From Clitopilus passeckerianus (Eukaryota > Basidiomycota > Agaricomycetes > Agaricales > Entolomataceae): a stretch of 64,000 nucleotides of DNA. The notes under the pieces are model-generated. The model was not told the DNA's origin, did no database searches, and saw only the letters and a list, made by a program, of their open reading frames with translations. A program made the translations under genes and the position numbers. This document shows positions 11,501 to 20,896 of the stretch, piece by piece (position 1 is the first letter of the stretch; every line of letters starts with the position of its first letter). The DNA is taken from positions 310,001 through 374,000 of the forward strand of contig CALYLX010000159.1 of NCBI GenBank assembly GCA_944990035.1. The letters are read 5' to 3'.

Positions 11501-12288
11501 TTTATGTTCCAGAGCTTGCGAAATTGATGTTTTCGCACGTATCCACACCTGCTGTGTGTGGTGTCTGGTTGCTGGATGGTGTGTTACCACCGTCTGTCGT
11601 ATTGTGGTAGTTGGCCTGATTGGCCCGTACACAAGGTAATCCTTTGTGTGTTCCTGCGTAAGTGGGGTTCCTCCTTGGTGAATATTCCGACTGCCGGTTC
11701 GTTCTGGCAGTATGCGATGAGAAAATCTTCATTGATCTCTTCTCCGTCTTCGACTATTCGGAAATAGTCGCTAAGTCCTTCTGATTTTCCGGGATTCTCT
11801 TCGGAACAATCAGGTGCTGGGGTAGGTGGCGTGTTTTCCTCTAGTAGTTGTTCTCGGATGGCTCTCATCCGCTTGATGTCTACTGCTCGCATCAATGTTT
11901 GCGACAGTCGTTGGGTAATGCGTGATTCGTCGATTTCGAGTGTGCCGTCGCTCCACGATATGATTGGATCTACCCGTTTTAGCCAGGGTAATCCAAAAAT
12001 CAGGTGGTCTTTCCCGAGTCCAGTGACAAAACATCTTTCCTTGATGATGGCTGTCCCTATCTTGGCAATAACCCAGGTAAAGTGGGTAATAGTTCCTTGT
12101 TTGTTCAGGGTGCCATCAACGTTTCGTGCTGTAATCGGTTGTCGGAGTGGGAGTAGCGGGAGGTGATGTGTCTTGGCAAAGACGGAGTCGATAAATGACC
12201 CTTGCGCTCCAGAGTCAATGAGAGCTTTTGTGCCGGCGATTGTTGTATTTCCATCTAGGGGGTCTTGTAGAGAGATTGGGATACGCAT
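8565..12288 (-). pseudogene. element A pol (protease-RT-RNase H-integrase-chromodomain), broken
   Basis: Domains follow the order of B's pol: protease with DSGA, RT with YMDD, RNase H, H2C2 zinc site, DDE core, chromodomain. Breaks shared with B are one-base losses in T runs near 11000 and near 10630, plus AAT (Asn, 9594-9592) where the first integrase Asp is expected. Breaks seen only in A include losses in short runs near 9519 (G5 to G4), 10233 (A5 to A4), 10351 (GG to G), 11145, 11492 and 11667, and a 4-bp loss near 8614 that alters the last 20 residues. It cannot encode a complete polyprotein. Confidence 0.88.
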
Positions 12289-12331
12289 AGATTCAGCATA
12301 AAAATCAGTAGCTACAAGTACACTGGAAATA

Positions 12332-13436
12332 TCAATCGGGCGAGGAAGTACTGACGTCGGCTTTGCAGTCTTCCTCTTTAAAAACCCTCAGCCTCTGCTT
12401 CGGTGTAGAATTCAGCGGCTTCTTCTTGGGGCATGTCAGCCAGGACTGCTCTGACATATTTGATCAACTCGGCTCCCTTCTCAGGTTTCTTGTGGAATCG
12501 GCTGTCGTTGTTGCTAGGGTAGGTTCTTCCAAAACTCTTCCTTTGAAGACATTGTTGGATCGTGTGACCTTTCTTGGAGCAATAGTAGCACAAGTTGTTC
12601 TTCTTGTGATGTTCTCTTTCCTCCTGGGTGAGGCGGCGTTTGGGTAGATCAGTGGTGAAACGATCAACATCCATAGCCATTGGGTCTCGGGCTCCAGTAG
12701 GTGTTTTGTAAGCACCTTTGACCATATCAGATGTCTTGATGATACGGGTATGTCCCATGATTGTCTTGGCACGTCGCCAGTTGTTGTCGAACTGGACAGC
12801 TTTCTTGACCCAATCGTCAAATGTGGTAGGAGGGGAATCAGAAAAGAGAATTTTCTCTCGGAGTTTGGGGGTAAGTCCTTCCATGAAGATCTCGATCTTT
12901 GCAGTGTCACCGCTGAGATCAGTTCGTGCAAGAATATTCTTGAAGACGGTGACAAATTCGTCAGCTGTCCCATCCTGTCGTAAGGCTTTGAGTTGGAGAA
13001 GTGCGGCAGCTTTGTCGTCGGTAGGGGAAAAGGCTTCTTTGAATTGGCTGATAAATTCAGCGTAGGTGGCTTTCCTTTCAGCTGCTGAATATTTATCGTG
13101 AAATTCTAATCCCCATGCTGCTGCAGTTCCTTCTTTGAGGAAGGATAGGGCGATGCGAATCTTCTTGTCATCTTCGAGTTGGTTGAGGTTGTTTAGGATG
13201 AGGTAGTCTTCAAGTTCCTAAATAAACTTTCTGGTCTTGGATCGGTCTCCGGAGAACGTTTGGGGTTTGGCTCCAATGTCCTTCTTGTTGTTGTTGTCTT
13301 GTGACATTTCGTAGTCGAAATCGAAGTCGGTCTCTGGTTCAATTGTTTCTGCACTGGGGCGCTCCTCTGGCTCAGCTGTGGGGCTCTCCTCTAGCTGTTG
13401 TTGTACTTGGTGTTCTTCTTCTTCCTCTTCGGGCAA
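12332..13436 (-). pseudogene. element A gag, nonsense mutation
   Basis: Nearly identical to the gag of B, with the same acidic N-terminus, capsid-like core and CCHC knuckle. Two C-to-T changes on the coding strand around 13220-13215 convert a Gln codon to a stop (KFI then stop), so only about 72 codons are read before termination. The remainder (13217-12332) is otherwise in frame. Confidence 0.85.
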
Positions 13437-13892
13437 GACAGAAGCGCTGGTAGACGGGACTAGTGATGGGTTCCTGGATATTGCTGTGGGTAATGGTGCG
13501 AAGCGTCGCTGTTCCTTCTCATCTACTTCAATGTCGTGTTCTCGTTGAGCTCGGACAATAGCAGGGGTCTTATGAGGTCGTTCAGGGGTAGGGAAGTCTA
13601 GAGCGTGGAAGTGTCTGTTTTCAACGGCAACGGTGGTGAATGTGAATTTGCCAAGGGAGAGAGAGGCGTAGCACCAGCGGTTATTGTTGTGATTAAAACC
13701 GCAGTAGTTTCCGTTGGTGAACTTGTAGACGTTGTTGGTTCCTTCTACTAGAGTGGTATTTCGTGGCGGGTGGTCTGCCCTGTGTACAACCGTGGTGACT
13801 GAGTGGTAGCCGCAACGGCAATCGGCCTGTTGCGTGCTTCTGCTGTGTTGTCGGGGGGTGGGCCTGCGCTAACAATGAGCGGGCCTTCTGAA

Positions 13893-13903
13893 CAGCTTGA
13901 CCT
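13893..13903 (-). other. element A primer-binding site
   Basis: Eleven bases two positions inside the A 5' LTR that are complementary to the predicted 5' end of the element's own transcript, as in B (14615-14625). Confidence 0.7.
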
Positions 13904-13905
13904 TT

Positions 13906-14127
13906 TGTTAAGGCAGAGCCTAACAACTTAGGTAATACTGTTTACGCTCGATGTCTTTGATAAACAAAGACAGAGATTTGTCAGCAGCTGCGGCTGTACT
14001 GACGACCTGGTGAGATTGACGAAGCAAGGGACTTAAAGGCGAAGTAGAGAACTAAGCAGTTAGGTAGATTGCCTAGGTCAAGCTGAGGAGCCTTGACCAA
14101 ATGGTACAGGTTTATATACCTATCTAG
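13906..14127 (-). repeat. element A 5' LTR, TATA-proximal part
   Basis: Corresponds base for base to 7144-7365. It ends exactly where element B begins. The A TATA box lies at 14118-14111 on the minus strand, nine bases from the insertion point. Confidence 0.92.
14123..14127. repeat. target-site duplication TCTAG, left copy (element B)
   Basis: TCTAG occurs once in the uninterrupted LTR (7361-7365). Here it occurs at 14123-14127 and again at 21355-21359, on either side of element B. Confidence 0.9.
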
Positions 14128-14248
14128 TGTTATGATTTTGCTTACATGTTTCTCCTTACATACCCCGGCCCGCTTACCTATGCACGATTACTCACATATG
14201 CTGCGCATCACTGCGCATTTTTCATCTTTTTCCATGCTTACTCCGCAT

Positions 14249-14266
14249 CTCTCACGATCGTGAGAG
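14249..14266. promoter_or_regulatory. 18-bp perfect palindrome in U3
   Basis: ctctcacgatcgtgagag is its own reverse complement. It is preserved in every LTR copy, including the otherwise deleted 3' LTR of B, where neighbouring bases are lost. It could be a binding site for a dimeric regulator; the function is inferred only. Confidence 0.5.
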
Positions 14267-14280
14267 ACTTATACCTTATC

Positions 14281-14348
14281 TGACTCTTTCTGACTCGCAT
14301 TGAGTCATACTGACTCATGTACTTACTCATCATGCTGCGCATGACTCA
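14281..14348. promoter_or_regulatory. cluster of TGASTCA (Gcn4/AP-1-type) sites
   Basis: Perfect TGAGTCA/TGACTCA at 14301-14307, 14311-14317 and 14342-14348, with TGACTC half-matches at 14281 and 14291. They lie 50-120 bp upstream of the TATA box. TGASTCA is the binding site of fungal bZIP factors of the Gcn4 type, which induce genes on amino-acid starvation. All are conserved in A. Confidence 0.55.
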
Positions 14349-14399
14349 TTACTTACTCAGCATGCTGCGCATGTGCTATATTTAGAACTACTAGATAGG

Positions 14400-14443
14400 T
14401 ATATAAACCTGTACCATTTGGTCAAGGCTCCTCAGCTTGACCT
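14400..14443 (+). promoter_or_regulatory. LTR core promoter: TATA box and likely transcript start
   Basis: TATATAAA at 14400-14407. About 33 bases downstream lies CAGCTTGACCT (14433-14443), which is exactly complementary to the primer-binding site. The spacing fits a Pol II start at 14433 or 14434. The preceding ggtcaag (14420-14426) can pair with cttgacc (14436-14442). Confidence 0.65.
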
Positions 14444-14612
14444 AGGCAATCTACCTAACTGCTTAGTTCTCTACTTCGCCTTTAAGTCCCTTGCTTCGTC
14501 AATCTCACCAGGTCGTCAGTACAGCCGCAGCTGCTGACAAATCTCTGTCTTTGTTTATCAAAGACATCGAGCGTAAACAGTATTACCTAAGTTGTTAGGC
14601 TCTGCCTTAACA

Positions 14613-15077
14613 AAAGGTCAAGCTGTTCAGAAGGCCCGCTCATTGTTAGCGCAGGCCCACCCCACGACAACACAGCAGAAGCACGCAACAGGCCGATTGC
14701 CGTTGCGGCTACCACTCAGTCACCACGGTCGTACACAGGGCAGACCACCCACCACGAAATACCACTCTAGTAGAAGGAACCAACAACGTCTACAAGTTCA
14801 CCAACGGAAGCTACTGCGGTTTTAATCACAACAATAACCGCTGGTGCTACGCCTCTCTCTTTGGCAAATTCACATTCACCACCGTTGCCGTTGAAAACAG
14901 ACACTTCCACGCTCTAGACTTCCCTACCCTGAACGACCTCATAAGACCCCTGCTATTGTCCGAGCTCAACGAGAACACGACATTGAAGTAGACGAGGAGG
15001 AACAGCGACGCTTCGCACCATTACCCACAGCAATATCCAGGAACCCATCACTAGTCCCGTCTACCAGCGCTTCTGTC
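14613..15077 (+). other. element B leader and probable N-terminal extension of gag
   Basis: After the primer-binding site a frame without ATG (about 14655-14990) reads like protein (NGSYCGFNHNNNRWCYASLF). Near 14925 the frame leading into gag opens instead. A one-base loss in a C run at about 14926 would explain this and is shared with A. Whether gag starts here or at ATG 15207 cannot be decided. Confidence 0.4.
14615..14625 (+). other. self-complementary primer-binding site
   Basis: AGGTCAAGCTG begins two bases after the LTR and is the exact reverse complement of 14433-14443. It matches the arrangement in which the folded 5' end of the element RNA primes its own reverse transcription, as known for Tf1. 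I recognise no tRNA 3' end in it. Confidence 0.7.
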
Positions 15078-16181
15078 TTGCCCGAAGAGGAAGAAGAAGA
15101 ACACCAAGTACAACAACAGCTAGAGGAGAGCCCCACAGCTGAGCCAGAGGAGCGCCCCAGTGCAGAAACAATTGAACCAGAGACCGACTTCGATTTCGAC
15201 TACGAAATGTCACAAGACAACAACAACAAGAAGGACATTGGAGCCAAACCCCAAACGTTCTCCGGAGACCGATCCAAGACCAGAAAGTTCATTCAGGAAC
15301 TTGAAGACTACCTCATCCTAAACAACCTCAACCAACTCGAAGATGACAAGAAGATTCGCATCGCCCTATCCTTCCTCAAAGAAGGAACTGCAGCAGCATG
15401 GGGATTAGAATTTCACGATAAATATTCAGCAGCTGAAAGGAAAGCCACCTACGCTGAATTTATCAGCCAATTCAAAGAAGCCTTTTCCCCTACCGACGAC
15501 AAAGCTGCCGCACTTCTCCAACTCAAAGCCTTACGACAGGATGGGACAGCTGACGAATTTGTCACTGTCTTCAAGAATATTCTTGCACGAACTGATCTCA
15601 GCGGTGACACTGCAAAGATCGAGATCTTCATGGAAGGACTTACCCCCAAACTCCGAGAGAAAATTCTCTTTTCCGATTCCCCTCCTACCACATTTGACGA
15701 TTGGGTCAAGAAAGCCGTCCAGTTTGACAACAACTGGCGACGTGCCAAGACAATCATGGGACATACCCGTATCATCAAAACATCTGATATGGTCAAAGGT
15801 GCTTACAAAACACCTACCGGTGCCCGAGACCCAATGGCTATGGATGTTGATCGTTTCACCACTGATCCACCCAAACGCCGCCTCACCCAGGAGGAAAGAG
15901 AACATCACAAGAAGAACAACTTGTGCTACTATTGCTCCAAGAAAGGTCACACGATCCAACAATGTCTTCAAAGGAAGAGTTTTGGAAGAACCTACCCTAG
16001 CAACAACGACAGCCGATTCCACAAGAAACCTGAGAAGGGAGCCGAGTTGATCAAATATGTCAGAGCAGTCCTAGCTGACATGCCCCAAGAAGAAGCCGCT
16101 GAATTCTACACCGAAGCAGAGGCTGAGGGTTTTAAAGAGGAAGACTGCAAAGCCGACGTCAGTACTTCCTCGCCCGATTGA
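15078..16181 (+). CDS. element B gag
   Basis: A 367-codon open frame encodes the structural protein that packages element RNA. The beginning is strongly acidic (Glu-rich), followed by a capsid-like retrotrans-gag core at about residues 60-230 with W and F landmarks, and a CCHC zinc knuckle near residue 282 (CYYCSKKGHTIQQC). The frame is open upstream of 15078 and lacks an ATG there; the first in-frame ATG is 15207. The end of gag overlaps the pol frame by about 110 nt in +1 register. Confidence 0.88.
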   Translation: MPEEEEEEHQVQQQLEESPTAEPEERPSAETIEPETDFDFDYEMSQDNNNKKDIGAKPQTFSGDRSKTRKFIQELEDYLILNNLNQLEDDKKIRIALSFLKEGTAAAWGLEFHDKYSAAERKATYAEFISQFKEAFSPTDDKAAALLQLKALRQDGTADEFVTVFKNILARTDLSGDTAKIEIFMEGLTPKLREKILFSDSPPTTFDDWVKKAVQFDNNWRRAKTIMGHTRIIKTSDMVKGAYKTPTGARDPMAMDVDRFTTDPPKRRLTQEEREHHKKNNLCYYCSKKGHTIQQCLQRKSFGRTYPSNNDSRFHKKPEKGAELIKYVRAVLADMPQEEAAEFYTEAEAEGFKEEDCKADVSTSSPD

Positions 16182-16224
16182 TATTTCCAGTGTACTTGTA
16201 GCTACTGATTTTTATGCTGAATCT

Positions 16225-19200
16225 ATGCGTATCCCAATCTCTCTACAAGACCCCCTAGATGGAAATACAACAATCGCCGGCACAAAAGCTCTCATTGACT
16301 CTGGAGCGCAAGGGTCATTTATCGACTCCGTCTTTGCCAAGACACATCACCTCCCGCTACTCCCACTCCGACAACCGATTACAGCACGAAACGTTGATGG
16401 CACCCTGAACAAACAAGGAACTATTACCCACTTTACCTGGGTCATTGCCAAGATAGGGACAGCCATCATCAAGGAAAGATGCTTTGTCACTGGACTCGGG
16501 AAAGACCACCTGATTTTTGGATTACCCTGGCTAAAACGGGTAGATCCAATCATATCGTGGAGCGACGGCACACTCGAAATCGACGAATCACGCATTACCC
16601 AACGACTGTCGCAAACATTGATGCGAGCAGTAGACATCAAGCGGATGAGAGCCATCCGAGAACAACTACTAGAGGAAAACACGCCACCTACCCCAGCACC
16701 TGATTGTTCCGAAGAGAATCCCGGAAAATCAGAAGGACTTAGCGACTATTTCCGAATAGTCGAAGACGGAGAAGAGATCAATGAAGATTTTCTCATCGCA
16801 TACTGCCAGAACGAACCGGCAGTCGGAATATTCACCAAGGAGGAACCCCCACTTACGCAGGAACACACAAAGGATTACCTTGTGTACGGGCCAATCAGGC
16901 CAACTACCACAATACGACAGACGGTGGTAACACACCATCCAGCAACCAGACACCACACACAGCAGGTGTGGATACGTGCGAAAACATCAATTTCGCAAGC
17001 TCTGGAACATAAACGAGAAGATAAGGAACCAAAGAAATCCCTTGACGAAATCGTCCCCGACTATCTTCAAGACTACAGAAAAGTCTTTGAGAAAGCAGCA
17101 TCCGAACGATTCCCACCAAGCCGACCCTGGGATCACGCCATAGATCTGAAGACAGATTTCGTGCCAAAAGACTGCAAGGTCTATCCGCTCAGCCCCTTAG
17201 AGCAAGAAAAACTCGACGAGTTTCTCAAGGAAAATCTAGCCAAAGGATACATCCGAGAATCCAACTCCCCACAAGCATCTCCGTTCTTCTTTGTTGCAAA
17301 GAAAGACTCGGAAGCCCTAAGACCATGTCAGGATTACCGACGACTCAACGAAGGAACAATACCTAACGCTTACCCCTTACCGCTGGCTAGCGAACTCATC
17401 GATAAACTCAAAGGAGCAACTGTCTTCACCAAACTCGACATTCGATGGGGATATCACAACATCCGCATCAAAGATGGTGACCAATGGAAAGCAGCGTTCA
17501 AGACCAACCGAGGTTATTTGAACCAATGGTGATGTTCTTTGGACTAATGAACTCACCCGGTACCTTCCAAGCAATGATGAACCACCTTTTCCGAGACATG
17601 ATAGACGAAGGATGGGTCATCATCTACATGGACGACATCCTCATCTTCTCCAACGATCCAGAAAAACACCGAGAACGCACACGCAGAGTCTTACAAAGAC
17701 TACAAGACAACGATCTCTACCTCAAAGCAGAGAAATGCCAATTTGACACCACAAGAGTGGAATACCTCGGGTTCATCATTGAACCAAACAAGATCTCCAT
17801 GGACCCTGTCAAACTTGCAGGGATGCGCGACTGGCCTACGCCAACTACAGTAAAGGAAGTCCGATCATTCCTAGGATTCGGAAACTTTACCGCAGGTTCA
17901 TCGGACAATATGCGGAAATTGCCAAACCGCTGAACGAACTCACCAAGAAAGACAAGAAGTGGGAATGGACCAATGAATGTCACAAAGCTTTCACTACCCT
18001 GAAAGACAAATTCCTGGAAGCGCCTGTGTTGCTGATGCCTGACCCCACGAAGCCATTTGTGGTGGAAAGCGACGCCTCAAAACATGCAACAGGAGCAGTC
18101 CTACAACAACGTGACGCCAACGGATCATGGCACCCATGTGGTTTCATATCTAAATCGTTCTCGGAAACAGAACGGAACTATGAAATCTACGACCGAGAAC
18201 TTCTAGGCATTATCCGCGCATTAGAAACCTGGCGACACTACTTCCATGGATCCCAACATTCAGTTGTGATTCTATCCGATCACAAAAACCTCACATACTT
18301 CCGAGAAGCCCGGAAGTTGAACCGACGACAAGCAAGATGGAATTTGATGCTATCCCAGTTTAACATCAAACTTGTACACACCCCTGGTGCAAAGATGATA
18401 CAATCTGACGCACTATCTCGACGACCAGACCACATCCCAGGTGAAGACACCGACAACGAAGACATCATTCTCCTCCCCGACAAGCTCTTCCTTCGCTCAA
18501 TTGACATTGAACTAAAGGACGAAATTGTACACAAGATGGTCAATGACAAACTGATTGTTGACGCCATTCGCACCGCCAAAGAAGACGGACCCCCACCAAT
18601 CCGATCAAACCTGGAAGACTGGAAATTTGACAATGGCATCTTGTACTACAAGGACAAGTGTGTGGTACCAGATGACGAAGACCTCCGAAGGAAGATAGTC
18701 CAACGTTATCACGATCTACCCAGCGCAGGACACCCTGGACAATTTGGGACACTGGAAAAAGTCCGGAAGGACTACTGGTGGCCAGGGATGTCAGTGTTCA
18801 TCAAGAACTTTGTGCAGGGCTGTGCAATGTGCCAGCAAATGAAAATCAATCGCCACCCCACCGCTCCACCATTAATGCCCATCAAATCCGAAACCACTAG
18901 GCCATTTTCGCTAGTGACGTACAATTTTCACACGGATCTCCCAGAGAGTGATGGTTTCGATAGCATTATGGCCGTGGTCGACCATGGAGCTACGAAGGGG
19001 GCAATTTTCATCCCTTGCACAAAGAAAATCGACGCCACAGGAACTGCAAACGCCTACATTGACAACGTTTACCGTCGCTTTGGACTCCCCGACAAAGGAA
19101 TTTCAGACAGAGGACCTCAATTCGCCTCTAAAGTTTTCCAAGAAATGGGACGACTCCTTGGAATCAAGCTCAACATGAGCACCGCCTACCACCCACAAAC

Positions 19201-19957
19201 CGATGGTGCGACAGAAAGGATCAATCAGGAGATTGATGCCTATCTCCGCATCTTCTGTGCACAGAACCCCGAATCCTGGTCCAAATGGATTACCACTCTA
19301 GAATTCTCCTACAACAGCCGAACACACTCTGTCACCAAACGAACCCCATTCTACCTAATGATGGGATACGAACCACCTACACTCCCATCAATTGCTCCCA
19401 CTAGCAAAATTCCCGCAGTTGACAAACGGATCAAGGAACTTCTGCTAGCACGTGATGAAGCAAATGCTGCACATGCACTTGCTGCGCAACGCATGGCAGA
19501 GAAGATCACACGACAGTTCACCCCATTCAAAGTCGGAGAAAAGGTGTGGTTAGAAGCCACAAATCTCAATCAAGGAAACATCTCCAAGAAACTAGCACCC
19601 AAACGAGAAGGACCCTTCAAGATACTCGAGGTAAAAGGACACCTGACCTATAAACTCGACCTGCCAAGACGATGGAAGATCCACCCGGTGATTCACGCGT
19701 CACTTCTCACCCGTTACATCTCCACCAAAGCGCATGGACCCAGCTTCTCTAAACCGCCACCTGACGAAATCGACGGAATAGAAGAATACGAAATAGAAGC
19801 AATTGTGGCCCATCAGAAACAAGGCAAAGGGCGACACAGATACCTCGTAAAATGGAAGGGATGGCCATCAGCGGACAACGAATGGATGCCCGAGTCGGAA
19901 CTGCGGAACGCCAAGGAAATACTCACCGAGTATAAAAAGAGGAAGAAACTCACCTGA
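16225..19957 (+). pseudogene. element B pol (protease-RT-RNase H-integrase-chromodomain), two frameshifts
   Basis: Protease: ALIDSGAQ near 16300. RT: 17150-17900 with YMDD at 17625-17636. RNase H: 18030-18330. Integrase: HHCC zinc site about 18700-18840, then the core with DRGPQF and, 35 residues on, the Glu of ATERI. Chromodomain: about 19780-19940 (YLVKWKGW), which binds methylated histone H3 in related elements and guides integration. One-base losses in T runs at 17513-17514 and 17886-17888 break RT, and both occur in A too. At 18923-18925 Asn (AAT) stands where the first DDE Asp is expected (YNFHTDLP), again shared with A. The element is probably non-autonomous. Confidence 0.88.
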
Positions 19958-19995
19958 CACCACATAGCAAACCCACTCACATCCACTATATAACA

Positions 19996-20622
19996 ATGTC
20001 TCAAAATGCCTCTTCCTACGACCGCACCATCATCCGCAACACCTTCAAATCCGATACCGCTATTACGGCGCTCCGTACGCATACTGCCTGGAGCAGCAAC
20101 GACAACCCTCTCACCGCTGTGGGAGAACAAGGAACCCTTTACCAAAACCGACGAACCGAAACTCGCAACGAAGTGGCTCGTCTGCGCCACCAATTTGCGA
20201 AAACCACTGACGATCTTGATCAACTTTTGGACAAAGTTGATCGAGAAACGGAGGAGACCCTCACAGACCTCTTCTTTGCTATTGGAGGAACAGCTTTCCT
20301 CGACGAATTCTTCCCCGAACGACAAAACTGGTTCAACAACCCAGAGGAGACAGACTTCGAAACCCTTGCCTCCAATCCCTGGGGGCCTGAGGAAAGTCAA
20401 GAAGAGGAAGTCACGATCCTCACTGCACGTCAAGTTTGCGGAACCCTACGAGCATTTCCTCCCGTCACCAATTTACACACCGCCGCAAAAATAAACATAA
20501 CCCCTTCGTCAAAAAGAACAGAACGACAACAAGGAAAACATCAACCCCAATGGCAAACCCTCCAACGCCATACCTCTCCGCATTCGAAAGCCCACCAGAG
20601 TCCGACTCACCAACGCTGGTGA
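19996..20622 (+). pseudogene. element B ORF3, frameshifted accessory gene
   Basis: Starts at ATG 19996, 38 nt after the pol stop, with tatataaca immediately upstream. Residues 1-120 equal those of A's ORF3. An extra G at about 20358 (ttcgaaacc against ttcaaacc in A) then shifts the frame, so the basic C-terminal part is read from another frame to a stop at 20494. The long frame to 20622 is therefore half authentic. Confidence 0.6.
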
Positions 20623-20863
20623 ACCTTCCCCCTCGACAGTATCGTCCCAGAAGGCGCCGCGCACCGGATACCTTGCCAACAGACCACCACCACCCAGATG
20701 GTTCAGATGCTACATTTGTGGAGGCAGACACCGACAGTGTCATTGCTTTCGTTTTGTGTGTCGTCTGTGCCATCATCGTGGTCCAGGCCATTACCCGGTT
20801 AGCTGCCCACAACGCTACCACAAGGGCATAGACCGTCACTTCTGGGGTAAAGGAAGGAATTGA
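20501..20863 (+). CDS. element B zinc-knuckle-like frame after ORF3 (no ATG)
   Basis: A 120-codon open frame between stops at 20498 and 20861. It opens with a polar Asn/Lys/Pro-rich part, has a proline run, then RWFRCYICGGRHRQC and CRLCHHRGPGHYPVSC. These are two Cys/His clusters spaced like zinc knuckles (CX2CX3HX2C and CX2CX6HX4C). No start codon is seen, so it may be the C-terminal half of ORF3 joined by splicing, frameshifting or a lost base. A different frame over the same bases encodes a hydrophobic stretch, which I consider less likely to be real. Confidence 0.5.
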   Translation, partial: PLRQKEQNDNKENINPNGKPSNAIPLRIRKPTRVRLTNAGEPSPSTVSSQKAPRTGYLANRPPPPRWFRCYICGGRHRQCHCFRFVCRLCHHRGPGHYPVSCPQRYHKGIDRHFWGKGRN

Positions 20864-20884
20864 AGTCAGGAGACTTCAATGATA

Positions 20885-20893
20885 GCGAGAGGG
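20885..20893 (+). other. polypurine tract of element B
   Basis: gcgagaggg, three bases before the 3' LTR, is the usual location of the plus-strand primer in Ty3/gypsy elements. The same tract precedes A's 3' LTR on the minus strand. Confidence 0.55.
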
Positions 20894-20896
20894 TAA

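Larger units (their letters stand above)
14128..14612 (+). repeat. element B 5' LTR (485 bp)
   Basis: Starts TGTTATG and ends CTTAACA. U3 carries a palindrome and TGASTCA sites, then a TATA box at 14400-14407 and the likely start of R at about 14433. The 3' LTR of the same element is 27 bp shorter. Confidence 0.95.

Noticed and set aside
13215..13225. RIP-type mutation in element A gag
   Set aside because: Only two clustered C-to-T changes were seen, in a TCA context. The rest of the element lacks the expected pattern.
17484..17933. Programmed frameshifts inside RT
   Set aside because: Both sites are one-base losses in ordinary T runs within conserved RT sequence, with no slippery heptamer or pseudoknot noticed. 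Loss or sequencing error is simpler.
20436..20831. Membrane protein in the third frame after ORF3
   Set aside because: The hydrophobic run is read from the same bases as the Cys/His-rich frame, whose ordered zinc-like spacing is better evidence.
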